Program-made: the position numbers and the translations under genes
In this document: in pieces, positions 46,018 through 57,512 of the stretch
Numbering within the stretch: position 1 is the first letter of the stretch
Layout of the letters: each line of letters starts with the position of its first letter
Assembly: GCA_009746045.1 (NCBI GenBank)
Contig: RPFO01000253.1
Span: 5,528,145-5,592,144, forward strand
Direction of reading: 5' to 3'
DNA from: Mesostigma viride
Taxonomy: Eukaryota > Streptophyta > Mesostigmatophyceae > Mesostigmatales > Mesostigmataceae
DNA: 64,000 bases
Notes under the pieces: generated by a model
The model's database searches: none
The model's input: the letters and a program-made list of their open reading frames with translations, nothing else
What the model was told of the DNA's origin: nothing

Positions 46018-46529
46018 CTGATTGCCAAAGTATTATTATTATCAACATCGCTCCGTTGGGAGTCAATGTAGCGCATATCCCTGAGAAGGGGCATATGGCT
46101 TTTAATACATCCTAGGCTACTTCATGCAAGGGTGGGAATGTAAGCTACCCTTGCTCTAGGTGCACCAGGGCACCTGCACCCTCATGGTCTATCACGCTAT
46201 GCCCGGGTAAGGGGGGAGCATGCCTGTGAGGGAGGAAGATCAGCATGGCTATACAAGAGCTAGGACATGGCTTCTCGACAGAGAGCATCTCTCTGCATGG
46301 CATAGCATGGCTAAATTCTTAATGCAACATCCATGGGGGGGTCCCATGATAGGCATGGCTTGGCTAAACATAGCCAGGGCGTAGCATGGCTGTACTAGGC
46401 TATGGCTGGTTGTGGACCGTGCGTTGGCGGCACGTGACTAGGTGTGTTGGCACAGCTAGGCAAACAGTCTAGGCATGGCTGCCTTAGCGGCAGTGACGCC
46501 AATGGTTACAATCTAGGGCTATTGCTATT

Positions 46530-49500
46530 CTAGCCCGCTGGGGGGGTCCACATCTTGTGGTTGATCATCAGGTCCCCGCCCCTCCAGTACACCTTGGGCT
46601 TCTGGGGGTCCTGCTTATGGCGGAGGTATTCCGGCCACAGGTCGCGTCGCTGCTGTTGCTGAGCGGGGGTGAGGTCGTCATCCAGCGTCCAGGTGAGGTC
46701 GTGCAACCGCTTGCGACGAGAGAGGAACCGCTGCTTATCCTCAGGGGAGGGGAAGGTGAGGAGGACTGGTGGGGGAGCCGCCTTGTCCCGTGAGTGGGGA
46801 AGGCGGTGGCACCCGCTCAGTGCTACCTCACCTACCAGGCCCATGAGGGTAAGAAGCTGGTTCTTGAGCTCGTCAGCAAGAGAGGTTGACGTCTCACCTG
46901 GCTTCTGGGGGAAGCGACGTAGCACCACTCGGCACTCGCGGCGAGCGCGGTCGGTGACCTCCCGTTGCTGGGCCTGGCGGTGGTTCTCCACCTCCTGGAG
47001 CTTTGTGGCGATGGCGTCGGTGGTGGAGGCGGTCGCTGACCGCAGCAGGTCCGCGTAGGAGAGCGGCGGGAGGCCGCCAGCATCCTGCCGGGGTGCACTA
47101 TACTATAAATTTACGGCCCGTACACGTATACGGAAATTTTTACGGGCCGTAAATTTTGCGTTCGTACGCATATACTTACCACTCGTATACTGGCCGTAAA
47201 ATTTACTACCGTAAATTTTTTCTCGTATACTGGCCGTAAAATTTACTACCGTAAACTTTACTGCCGTATACGAGAAAAAGTATACGGTAGTAAATTTTAC
47301 GGCCAGTATACGAGAAAAAATTTACGGTAGTAAATTTTACGGCCAGTATACTAGAAAAAGTATACGGTAGTAAATTTTACAGCAAGTATACTAGAAAAAG
47401 TATACGGTAGTAAAAGTTTACGGCCAGTATACTGGACAAGTATACGGGCCGTAACCTTGTGATTTGTCCAACCTAGTGTATTGTGATTTGCGTTGTCATT
47501 TGACTTCATGGAAACATCATGTGGCAATAATTCAAATTAATTAATCAATTATCAATCATTCAAATTAATGAAGAAACACATTATACTACTAAGAAACACA
47601 CTAGTTGAATTAACCCTTATCAATCATTCAAATTTCCCAGAGCATCAGCTCCACGACGTACGCGAAAATATGCCGAGCTATGGCTGCCGAGAATGCTCAT
47701 AACTTTCGACTCAGGCCATGAAATTTAGTCGGGTTTGTTGCATTCGACTCGTCTTCTGATGACAAACACGCTGGTATAATTTCCGGCAGCTATCGTCCCC
47801 GATTTCGTACGTTCTCGACCTCGGCCTGCCCAGCAGATATCGCTATTTTCGACTCGATATGGCGGCATTCCCTTCGTGAATAGCACGCCTGCGCCCCCCG
47901 CCCCAGCATTCGACATCTTCCCCGTAGCTATGGAGGCCCCAACAACACCTGCCGCCCCAGAAACCCGGTCGCTGGACGACGTTCTTGCCGCAGCCAGCCC
48001 TTTCGTCGGCATCGCTCCCGCCGCTCCCAAGTAGCCAAAGGAACTTAGGTAATGCAACGAGGGAGGGAAGCTAAGCAAGGGAGGGGAGGAAAGCTACTAA
48101 GGGAGAGGGAGGAAAGCTACGGGCATTAAGCTATGGGATATGAAAGGGGAGGGGAAGGAAGCTAAAGGAACTTAGGTAATGCAAGGAAGGAGGGAAGCTA
48201 AGAAAGTGAGGGGAGGAAAGCTACTAAGGGAGAGGGAGGAAAGGGAAGGGCATTAAGCTATGGGATATGGGAGGGGAGGGGAAGGAAGCTAAAGGAACTT
48301 AGGTAATGCAAGGAAGGAGGGAAGCTAAGAAAGGGAAGGGGAGGAAAGTTACTAAGGGAGAGGGAGGAAAGGGGAGGGAAGCTAAGATGGGAGGGGAGGG
48401 GAAGGAAGCTAAAGGAACTTCGGTAATGCAAGGAAGCCCCCAAGCTAAGAAAGGGAAGGGGAGGAAAGCTACTTAGAAGGGAGAGGGAGGAAAGGGGAGG
48501 GAAGCTAAGGGATGGGAGGGGAGAGGAAGGAAGCTAAAGGAACTTAGGTAATGCAAGGAAGGAGGGAAACTAAGAAAGGGAAGGGGAGGAAAGCTACTAA
48601 GGGAGAGGGAGGAAAGGGAAGGGCATTAAGCTATGGGATATGGGAGGGAAGGGGAAGGAAGCTAAAGGAACTTAGGTAATGCAAGGAAGGAGGGAAGCTA
48701 AGAAAGGGAAGGGGAGGAAAGTTACTAAGGGAGAGGGAGGAAAGGGGAGGGAAGCTAAGATGGGAGGGGAGGGGAAGGAAGCTAAAGGAACTTCGGTAAT
48801 GCAAGGAAGCCCCCAAGCTAAGAAAGGGAAGGGGAGGAAAGCTACTTAGAAGGGAGAGGGAGGAAAGGGGAGGGAAGCTAAGGGATGGGAGGGGAGAGGA
48901 AGGAAGCTAAAGGAACTTAGGTAATGCAAGGAAGGAGGGAAACTAAGAAAGGGAAGGGGAGGAAAGCTACTAAGGGAGAGGGACGAAAGGGAAGGGCATT
49001 AAGCTATGGGATATGGGAGGGGAGGGGAAGGAAGCTAAAGGAACTTAGGTAATGCAAGGAAGGAGGGAAGCTAAGAAAGGGAAGGGGAGGAAAGTTACTA
49101 AGGGAGAGGGAGGAAAGGGGAGGGAAGCTAAGATGGGAGGGGAGGGGAAGGAAGCTAAAGGAACTTCGGTAATGCAAGGAAGCCCCCAAGCTAAGAAAGG
49201 GAAGGGGAGGAAAGCTACTTAGAAGGGAGAGGGAGGAAAGGGGAGGGAAGCTAAGGGATGGGAGGGGAGAGGAAGGAAGCTAAAGGAACTTAGGTAATGC
49301 AAGGAAGGAGGGAAACTAAGAAAGGGAAGGGGAGGAAAGCTACTAAGGGAGAGGGACGAAAGGGGAGGGAAGCTCAGGGATGGGAGGGGAGGGGAAGGAA
49401 GCTAAAGGATCTTAGGTGCTGCAAGGAAGGAGGGAAGCTAAGAAAGGGAAGGGGAGGAAAGCTACTAAGGGAGAGGGACGAAAGGGGAGGGCATTAAGCT

Positions 49501-52500
49501 ATGGGACATGGGAGGGGAGGGGAAGGAAGCTAAAGGAACTTAGGTAATGCAAGGAAGGAGGTAAGCTAACAAAGGGAAGGGGAGGAAAGCTACTTAGAAG
49601 GGAGAGGGACGAAAGGGGAGGGAAGCTCAGGGATGGGAGGGGAGAGGAAGGAAGCTAAAGGAACTTAGGTAATGCAACGAGGGAGGGAAGCTAAGCAAGG
49701 GAGGGGAGGAAAGCTACAAAGGGAGAGGGAGGAAAGGGAAGGGCATTAAGCTATGGGATATGGGAGGGGAGGGGAAGGAAGCCATAGGAACTTAAGTAAT
49801 GCAAGGAAGGAGGGAAGCTAAGAAGGGAGGGGAGGGGAGGGAAGCTAGCGGCCCACATGCATCTCTCCCTCGACAAGGAACAAGCGCATGCACCCACCCA
49901 CCCCACATGCACCCCTCCCTTTACAAGAAACAAGCATGTGGGCCCACCTACTGCAATGCATCCCTCCCTTGATAAAGAACACACACATGCACCCACCCAC
50001 CGCGCATGCATCCCTCCCTTGACAAGGAAGAAGCATGTGCACCCACCCCACCTGCGTCCCTCCCTTGACAAGGAACAATTTCATGCACCCACCCACCCAC
50101 ATGCATCTCTACCTTGACAAGGAACAAGAGCATGCACCTACCCACCGGGCATGCATCCCTCCCTTGACAAGGAACAAGCATGTGTACCCACCCACCCCAC
50201 ATGCATCCCTCCCTTTACAAGAAACAAGCACGTGAACCCACCTCATGCACAAGCATCCCTCCCTTGATAAGGAACAAGCACGTGCACCCACCCACCCCAC
50301 ATGCACCCCTCCCTTTACAAGAAACAAGCATGTGGGCCCACCTACTGCAATGCATCCCTCCCTTGATAAAGAACACACACATGCACCCACCCACCGTGCA
50401 TGCATCCCTCCCTTGACAAGGAAGAAGCATGTGCACCCACCCACCCCACCTGCGTCCCTCCCTTGACAAGGAACAATTTCATGCACCCACCCACCCACAT
50501 GCATCTCTACCTTGACAAGGAACAAGAGCATGCACCTACCCACCGCGCATGCATCCCTCCCTTGACAAGGAACAAGCATGTGTACCCACCCACCCCACAT
50601 GCATCCATCCCTTTACAAGAAACAAGCACGTGAACCCACCTAATGCACAAGCATCCCTCCCTTGATAAGGAACAAGCACGTGCACCCACCCACCCCACAT
50701 GCATCCCTCCCTCGACAAGGAACAAGCGCATGCACCCACCCACCCCACATGCATCCCTCCCTTGACAAGGAACAAGCGCATGCAGCCACCCACCCCACAT
50801 GCAGTCCTCCCTTTACAAGAAACAAGCACGTGCACCCACCTACTGCACATGCACCCCTCCCTTGACAAGGAACAAGCGCGTGCACCCACCCACCCCACAT
50901 GCATCCCTCGACAAGGAACAAGCGCGTGCACTCACCCACCCCACATGCATCCCTCCTTTGACAAGGAAAAAGCACGTGCAACCACCCACCCCACGTGCAT
51001 CCCTCCCTTGACAAGGAACAAGCACGTGCACTCACCCACCCCACATGCATCCCTCCTTTGACAGGAAAAAGCACTTGCACTCACCCACCCCACATGCATC
51101 CCTCCCTTGACAGGGAAAAAGTGCGTTCACCCACCCACCCACACGCATTCCTCTCTTGACAACGAACAAGCACGTGAACCTACCTACCCACTAGCATGGC
51201 ACGAAGGCATACCATACAATAGCATGGCGTTGCCAAAGCGAAAAAAGAGATCTCGGTGGGGAGAAATTGCCCAGCAAAACTGACAACCATGCAAGGCAAA
51301 AAACTTGAATAACTTACGGTGGACATCGGCACATAATGAGTAGCCCAGATGTGCCGGGTGTAGAGTAAACGAGGCCGAAAATGTCGTGTAACTCAAAGGC
51401 ATCTTTAGTAGCCTGTCAAGCGACGGGAACGAGTGGAAACCTGAAGAATGGCAAAAGACATTAAGTCGACTGCCATACATAAAAGATAGAGAATCAGTAG
51501 TACACAGCTCCCCTCATGGAGCAGTAAGCAAATGAGCGATGATTAACAAAGTGTGAGACAGATAGCCGATGCGACTCCTTGCGACTAAACGTGGCATGCA
51601 TATGCGGGCGCTGATTAGGAACATTGGCTTACTTTGTTTAGCGTAATGCGATTGCAGTAGCTTCGTGAAATGCCGCATGCGCACGATGTCACGAAATTTA
51701 AATTTCCTTTAGGAACAAAGACGAACAAATTGATGTAGCTGGCTAAGGACTACGCCATGGTAGGCTAGCTGTATCGGAGAGAGCGCTGTAGATGGCTGGA
51801 AAAATGATAACTCAATCATGCTAAACTGCGGCTCCAAAGGCTTGTCCTAGTGCGCCTTTGGCTTTCTTCTTCTTCAGGCGCAATAAGCCCGCGATTCTTT
51901 TTTAGTCCAAATATTCTTTCACCACTACTGACCGGCTGGCGACTGCAAATCGGCATGGCCGGCTAATTATGAGGCAAGCGTTGCAAGGGCAGACGCTTGT
52001 GATCGTTGATAAATTCGAAAAATCGTTCTCGCCCGGCGCGGCGGTTCACAACTCCCCACCTGCAAACTCGACTAGCACAGGTACGGGGGCGTTCCTGAAA
52101 CCAGTCCCGTACACGCAACCGTTCTATCCGGCCCTCGGCAAATATAGAATCTCTGCTGCACTTCCGCGGCGTGGGACACAACAACAACAACAACAACTTC
52201 CGCGGCGTGGGATTCAACTAACTAACTAACTAACTTCCGCGGCGTGGGAACCAACAACAAGAACAAGAACAAGAACAAGAACAAGAACAACACGCAACCG
52301 CTCTGTGCCGTACCTAGAACGGGACGAGTACAAGACCGTATCGGCCAGTATAGATTCTCTGCTGCCCATGTGCGGCGTGGGACACAACAACAACAACAAC
52401 AACAACAAGACCCTAACCGGGGACTGTTTCGGTTACGGCCCCGTACTAGGCTCGGTTCGGTGTACGCGGCGTGTACGTAGCGTGACATTAATTCTAGTGG

Positions 52501-53768
52501 ACGCCAAGTGGACGTAAAAAATGGCCTGTAAGGCATACGACACAAAGTATACTTGCCGTAAATTTTACGGCCCGTATACTTTGTGTCGTTTACGGTAGTA
52601 AATTTACTGCAGCATACGACACAAAGTATACGGGCCGTAAAGTTTACGGCCCGTATACTTTTTGTCGTATACTAAAGTAAAATTTACTAAAGTATACGAC
52701 AAAAAGTATACGGTAGTAATTTTTACGGCCCGTATACTTTTTTTCGTATACTAAAGTAAACTTTACTAAAGTATACGACAAAAAGTATACGGGCCGTAAA
52801 GTTTACTAAAGTATACGACAAAAAGTATACGGGCCGTAAACTTTACGGCCCGTATACTTTTTGTCGTATATTGAAGTAAAGTTTACGTAACGTATACGGA
52901 GCCCGTATACGTTTACGGGCCGTATACGGGGGCCGTATACGTGTACGGGCCGTAAGTTTATAGTATAGTGTGGCTGGGATGCAATGGTGGCCGTCTGCTC
53001 CGCTATCTTGGGGACCTGTGTGGCCAGGGCCTCGGTGTGGGCGGTGATGGCCTCAAGCTTCTTCAGGAGCACGCCACACTTTCCCTCCACCTGGTTAAGG
53101 CGAGAGACAAGTGTAGCATGCTTTTCCGAAGCCTGCTCCGCGGTGTGTAGCGCCGTGAACTGGGGTTGGAGCTTGTGGACGACCTTGGTTTCCACGTTGG
53201 AGACCCGGGCCTCGACCTTGTTGAGCGTGGTGTTCAGCGATGTCAGCTGCTCGGCCAGCGGCCAGGTCACGTGCTCCTCCAGCACTGCGCGGAGGTCATC
53301 CTTGCAGAGGGAGGGAGCCGATGGGGCAGCCGGCTGTGCGAGGCTGGCGTTGATCGCTCGGCCGATGTCGCCGACGCTGCGCTGGTAGTGGCTGGTCAAG
53401 ATAAACAGGCGTTGGCTTGGTTCGTCAATCTGGTAGAGCCAGGACGTGTCGCGGTAGTCGATAGCCGCCCCCCCCTTCGTGGCCACGAAGAGCTTCCGTT
53501 CCTGTACGAGGAACTCGAGAACCTCGACGCATTCCTGCGGCGACAGTTTCTGCCACTCGACGAGGGAGAACATTCCGTCGCCGGGCAAGTATTGGCTCCA
53601 TTTGTGGCGATCGTGGCATGGTTTCTTGGGTTCAGGCGAGGCGCTTGGCGAGGGTTTGGCGGGTAAGCCTGTCGGCTGAACAATGGCGAGGGCGAGAGGG
53701 TTGGGCTGGGCGCTGGGAAGCTGTGCCAGCTCCTTTTCCAGCCCTCGTTTTGCTTTGGTAGTCGTCAT
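46530..53768 (-). CDS. L1-type ORF1 protein, split by a CACTA insertion
   Basis: The N-terminal part is 53768-52971 (266 codons) and the C-terminal part 47093-46530. Removing the CACTA plus one 2-bp TG duplication leaves the frame open, giving about 450 aa. The order fits L1 ORF1p: a Pro-rich N-terminus with SPSASPEPKK, a long coiled coil near residues 185-260 (heptads around LTSLNTTLNKVEARVSNVET and LVSRLNQVEGKCGVLLKKLE), a central RNA-binding-like region (RRECRVVLRRFPQK, PPPVLLTFPSPEDKQRFLSR), and the C-terminal domain (DDLTPAQQQQRRDLWPEYLR). Such proteins bind the element RNA as trimers. As it stands the gene is interrupted and non-functional. Confidence 0.8.
47470..48040. other. CACTA interior, unique sequence
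   Basis: AT-rich at first, then a moderately GC-rich block (about 47640-48040) with an open minus-strand frame of 117 aa rich in Ala/Gly. No recognised domain; coding status doubtful. Confidence 0.3.
48041..49850. repeat. G/A-rich tandem array with 373-bp higher-order period
   Basis: Units built around AAAGGAACTTAGGTAATGCA and GGGAGGGAAGCTAAG, each about 110-140 bp. Three successive higher-order copies begin near 48258, 48631 and 49004 with an exact 373-bp period; flanking copies are more diverged. One strand is almost all purine. Repeating open frames are artefacts of the array. Confidence 0.92.
49851..51190. repeat. About 50-bp minisatellite array
   Basis: About 26 tandem units of roughly 50 bp, centred on ATGCATCCCTCCCTTGACAA and CACGTGCACCCACCCACC. 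Some larger blocks are duplicated, for example 49900-50190 against 50290-50600. Open frames in all six directions arise from the repeat. Confidence 0.92.
51191..52130. other. CACTA interior, no gene recognised
   Basis: Unique sequence with scattered stops in all frames. It could contain remnants of a lost gene, but nothing I can name. Confidence 0.4.
52131..52500. repeat. Simple repeats with a duplicated unit
   Basis: (CAA)n, (ACTA)n and (AAGAAC)n runs, each next to a TTCCGCGGCGTGGGA word. A larger unit with CGGCCNTNGGCAAATATAGA-like text is partly repeated near 52130 and 52330. Confidence 0.8.
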
Positions 53769-54330
53769 AGCTGGTCACGTGCGTAACTTTGGCAATACTG
53801 CGTTGCAGCCGTAACCGATTATACTGGCGGGTGCGTCTCAAAAAGGCGCATCGAATGCGAGTGGTCTGACCGAATTTGGGGCTCAGATGCAAAAGATCTG
53901 AACTCCGCCGTCAGCCATACCGCCGTCAGCCATCTGCTGTTCACGCACCGTGCCAAAGTATAAAACATAGAATTCAGACAAGTCTGTCGATCTATAGCTG
54001 GGCCCTCCGGCCTTCCTCGCTCCCTCGATCGCTCGGGCCTCACTCACTCCCTCTCACCTTCCCACCCTCCTTGATTAATTTATTAATTAATTAGGAACAT
54101 AACTCCCGGCCAGTTAGGCTCGAAACACACGCCCTGATCAAGCATGCTGTTTCCGGCCCCACCGCCTAGGTCATCTAGTCGCTCTACACGTAAGCCAGCC
54201 ATAATTTCAATGCACAAGGCTACACATTTCCATCACCATTCATCTTCATCATCCTGAACGACTCGAACACGCGGACAAGATAACGGCAGGCTCGAGCTAC
54301 GGGTGGTTTGTTTGGGTTAGGACAGATTTG

Positions 54331-55080
54331 GGAGGCTGCAGGTCTGTCCTAAATGAAAATTTGAAAAATGTGTTTTTTGGATGCTGTGGACTTCCCAAAA
54401 TAGTTTGATAGAAGGTTTGGGCAAATTTTTGCATTGGTCGAGGAGTTTCAAGTCAATAATTGTGTTATATAATGACAAGTTGCCTTATATGCTGTAACCA
54501 AATGGGCATTCATGATTGTCAAGCTGGTATCTTATGATGAGTAGAGACAATTGCACTCACAGCTTGTAATTTTGCATACTTTAAAATTTAGTGACGTGAT
54601 TGTAATTGCAAAGGCTGGAACTACTACATGAGACATTATCAAGGAGGATTCTGCATATGTTCCATGTGGTTTTTGCCAGTTTCTGTCAGGGATTATATCG
54701 CGGCTTCGCGGAAAATGACTGACACTTGGGTCTCGTAAATCTCGGGCAAACCTTGAAATGCTCCATGACTGCGCAAATGGACATGGCAAAAAACTCACAT
54801 GAGCACACTAGTAATGGTCATAGCAGCCGCAGCAGCGACAAACAACCTCAACAGACTCATGCAGGCCAGGAATATAATCAATCACATCAGAATCAGAACA
54901 TGCATTGGTGTTGACAAGTTACATCATGACAATGGTGGCAGCACTATACTGGCATGCATGGCAGAGAGTGAATCAAAAGCACGGCATATCAGCGGAGAAG
55001 CAGCAAAGGAAGCAGCAATGTTGGCAGCCATGGTGCACACATAGCAATCATTGGTAGCAACAATGGTAGCAACCGCGACT
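54331..55080. other. TIR-element left arm, no gene recognised
   Basis: Unique AT-rich sequence. A second copy of the subterminal word GGTCTGTCCTAAATG is present at about 54341 with a counterpart near 63178-63190. No coding signal. Confidence 0.4.
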
Positions 55081-57381
55081 TCATGTTTCCACAGCCTCCG
55101 GGGCTCCATCGCTATCACTGTCCGGACACACTATGTAACGGTGTGCCCGGCGACGACGGGAATCAGACAACATATCTTCTTCAGCCGCGCCGGCTGCCGC
55201 GCGCGCAGGCGCAGGCGAGTCGGGAGGTGCAGCCGCGCAGGTGGCCGCGCGCGCAGGCGCAGGCGAGTTGGCAGGTGCTGCCGCGCGCGCAGGCGCAAGC
55301 GAGTTGGCAGGTGCAGCCGCGCCGGTGGCCGCAGGCGCGGGCGTAGGCGAGTTGGCAGGTGCAGCCACGCCGGTGGCCGCGCGCGCAGGCGCAGGCGAGT
55401 TTGGCAGGTGCTGCCGCGCGCGCAGGCGCAAGCGAGTTGGCAGGTGCAGCCGCGCAGGTGGCCGCGCGCGCAGGCGCAAGCGAGTTGGCAGGTGCAGCCG
55501 CGCCGGTGGCCGCAGGCGCGGGCGTAGGCGAGTTGGCCGGTGCAGCCACGCCGGTGGCCGCGCGCGCAGGCGCAGGCGAGTTGGCAGGTGCTGCCGCGCG
55601 CGCAGGCGCAAGCGAGTTGGCAGGTGCAGCCGCGCCGGTGGCCGCAGGCGCGGGCGTAGGCAAGTTGGCAGGTGCAGCCACGCCGGTGGCCGCAGGCGCG
55701 GGCGTAGGCGAGTTGGCAGGTGCAGCCACGCCGGTGGCCGCGCGCGCAGGCGCAGGCGAGTTGGCAGGTGCTGCCGCGCGCGCAGGCGCAAGCGAGTTGG
55801 CAGGTGCAGCCGCGCCGGTGGCCGCAGGCGCGGGCGTAGGCAAGTTGGCAGGTGCAGCCACGCCGGTGGCCGCGCGCGCAGGCGCAGGCGAGTTGGCAGG
55901 TGCCGCCGCGCGCGCAGGCGCAAGCGAGTTGGCAGGTGCAGCCGCGCCGGTGGCCGCAGGCGCGGGCGTAGGCAAGTTGGCAGGTGCAGCCGCGCCGGTG
56001 GCCGCAGGCGCGGGCGTAGGCGAGTTGGCAGGTGCAGCCACGCCGGTGGCCGCGCGCGCAGGCGCAGGCGAGTTTGGCAGGTGCTGCCGCACGCGCAGGC
56101 GCAAGCGAGTTGGCAGGTGCAGCCGCCCAGGTGGCCGCGCGCGCAGGCGCAGGCGAGTTGGCAGGTGCTGCCGCGCGCGCAGGCGCAAGCGAGTTGGCAG
56201 GTGCAGCCGCGCCGGTGGCCGCAGGCGCGGGCGTAGGCAAGTTGGCAGGTGCAGCCGCGCCGGTGGCCGCAGGCGCGGGCGTAGGCGAGTTGGCAGGTGC
56301 AGCCACGCCGGTGGCCGCGCGCGCAGGCGCAGGCGAGTTTGGCAGGTGCTGCCGCGCGCGCAGGCGCAAGCGAGTTGGCAGGTGCAGCCACCCAGGTGGC
56401 CGCGCGCGCAGGCGCAGGCGAGTTGGCAGGTGCTGCCGCGCGCGCAGGCGCAAGCGAGTTGGCAGGTGCAGCCGCGCCGGTGGCCGCAGGCGCGGGCGTA
56501 GGCGAGTTGGCAGGTGCAGCCACGCCGGTGGCCGCGCGCGCAGGCGCAGGCGAGTTGGCAGGTGCTGCCGCGCGCGCAGGCGCAAGCGAGTTGGCAGGTG
56601 CAGCCGCGCCGGTGGCCGCAGGCGCGGGCGTAGGCAAGTTGGCAGGTGCAGCCACGCCGGCTGCCGCGCGCGCAGGCGCAGGCGAGTCAGCAGGTGCAGC
56701 CGCGCCGGTGGCCGCGGGCGCAGGCGCAGACGAGTCGGCAGGTGCTGCCGCGCGCGCAGGCGCAAGCGAATTGGCAGGTGCTGCCGCGCGCGCAGGCGCA
56801 AGCGAGTTGGCAGGTGCAGCCGCGCCGGGGGCCGCAGGCGCGGGCGTAGGCGAGTTGCTAGGTGCAGCCGCGCCGGTGGTCGTGAGTGCAGGCGCAGGCG
56901 AGTTGGCAGGTGCAGCCACGCCGGCTGCCGCGCGCGCGGGCCTAGGCGAGTTGCTAGGTGCAGCCGCGCCGGTGGCCGCACGCGCGGGCGCACGCAAGTC
57001 ACTTGCAGCCTTATCATTCAGGGCGCGCACTGCTGCGCGCAAGTTGGTCGCCACCGCACGTGGGTTGCGCGTGGCTGTGCTGGTTGCTGCAGGCGCAGGC
57101 GGCTTGCGCTTAGTTGTGTCGGCCGTGCCGCGCGCTGCCTCAGGCGAGCTGCGCGCAGTTGCGCTGGTCAGCGCAGCGTGCACCTCCGAACGTAAGCGGG
57201 ACTCGGCAACGGCGATCTCAGACGCTTGCAGAGGAGGGACGGACACACCGGGGCATCCACAGATTTTCTTCCCCAATTCTGGGAGATCCACACACGTCAC
57301 CGCCAGCTCTTCCCATTGAGCACCCCAAAACATAGCCACCTTGCTTGCCATGTTCCGTGTCCACAGCTGCCACTTGACCAT
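55081..57381 (-). CDS. Ala/Pro/Thr-repeat protein encoded in the TIR element
   Basis: The 766-codon frame has a non-repetitive N-terminal part of about 130 residues (NMASKVAMFWGAQWEELAVT, DLPELGKKICGCPGVSVPPL, then a helical VAESRLRSEVHAALTS). A long tandem region follows with 16-residue (PTPAPAATGAAAPANS-like) and 12-residue (LAPARAAAPANS-like) units. Indels in the array shift the frame part-way, so the last third reads as Arg/Cys-rich text and the true C-terminus is uncertain. The frame may be joined to 58076-57513 by splicing. I do not recognise the family. It could be a structural or DNA-binding accessory protein of the element. Confidence 0.4.
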   Translation of the reverse strand: MVKWQLWTRNMASKVAMFWGAQWEELAVTCVDLPELGKKICGCPGVSVPPLQASEIAVAESRLRSEVHAALTSATARSSPEAARGTADTTKRKPPAPAATSTATRNPRAVATNLRAAVRALNDKAASDLRAPARAATGAAAPSNSPRPARAAAGVAAPANSPAPALTTTGAAAPSNSPTPAPAAPGAAAPANSLAPARAAAPANSLAPARAAAPADSSAPAPAATGAAAPADSPAPARAAAGVAAPANLPTPAPAATGAAAPANSLAPARAAAPANSPAPARAATGVAAPANSPTPAPAATGAAAPANSLAPARAAAPANSPAPARAATWVAAPANSLAPARAAAPAKLACACARGHRRGCTCQLAYARACGHRRGCTCQLAYARACGHRRGCTCQLACACARGSTCQLACACARGHLGGCTCQLACACACGSTCQTRLRLRARPPAWLHLPTRLRPRLRPPARLHLPTCLRPRLRPPARLHLPTRLRLRARRHLPTRLRLRARPPAWLHLPTCLRPRLRPPARLHLPTRLRLRARQHLPTRLRLRARPPAWLHLPTRLRPRLRPPAWLHLPTCLRPRLRPPARLHLPTRLRLRARQHLPTRLRLRARPPAWLHRPTRLRPRLRPPARLHLPTRLRLRARPPARLHLPTRLRLRARQHLPNSPAPARAATGVAAPANSPTPAPAATGAAAPANSLAPARAAAPANSPAPARAATCAAAPPDSPAPARAAAGAAEEDMLSDSRRRRAHRYIVCPDSDSDGAPEAVET
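55160..57010. repeat. GC-rich 48/36-bp coding minisatellite
   Basis: About 40 tandem units built on GCGAGTTGGCAGGTGCAGCC and GCGCGCAGGCGCAGGC, in 48-bp and 36-bp forms. It produces long open frames on both strands; only the minus-strand frame continues a non-repetitive N-terminus, so the others are treated as shadows. Confidence 0.9.
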
Positions 57382-57512
57382 GGAATCTTCTAGGACGGTT
57401 CACTGTGCGGCCGCCGACGGACTCGTGCACAATCTCATAGCTGCACACAAGTTGTCCTACCAGGCAGAGCTTGCCACCCATCACCTGCTCCAAGATCGTT
57501 TGCCAGCAACGT

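Larger units (their letters stand above)
47096..52970. mobile_element. Non-autonomous CACTA (CMC/EnSpm) element
   Basis: Ends are CACTATACTATAAA and TTTATAGTATAGTG; the inverted similarity continues into TTACGGCCCGTACACGTATA. CACTA termini define the superfamily, and the 2-bp TG on both sides is within its usual 2-3 bp duplication. Both subterminal regions (47110-47460 and 52530-52960) are dense arrays of TACGGCCCGTA / GTATACTTTTTGTCGTATAC words in both orientations, typical of CACTA transposase binding arrays. The interior is mostly minisatellite; I see no transposase. Confidence 0.85.
46026..54064 (-). mobile_element. LINE 6: L1-like element with complete ORF1 and no ORF2
   Basis: On the minus strand: 5' UTR (about 54064-53769), ORF1 from 53768, a CACTA insertion at 52970-47096, the rest of ORF1 to the TAG at 46530, then about 500 bp of 3' UTR and a (TAA)n tail near 46046-46032. 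Without the CACTA it is about 2.2 kb. There is no reverse transcriptase and no gap where one could have been lost between the ORF1 stop and the family 3' UTR. The exact 5' end is approximate. Confidence 0.8.

Noticed and set aside
49751-51080. Dozens of open frames reading MHPSLDKEQ or MLVPCQGRD repeats
   Set aside because: Produced by the roughly 50-bp minisatellite in all frames, with no non-repetitive protein sequence or splice context.
49851-51190. Regular repeat array as a possible CRISPR
   Set aside because: Units are contiguous tandem copies without unique spacers, and the genome is eukaryotic.
55131-57195. Several long plus- and minus-strand ORFs (331-628 aa) over the GC-rich repeat
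   Set aside because: They follow the 48/36-bp array in every frame; only one minus frame continues a non-repetitive N-terminal region.
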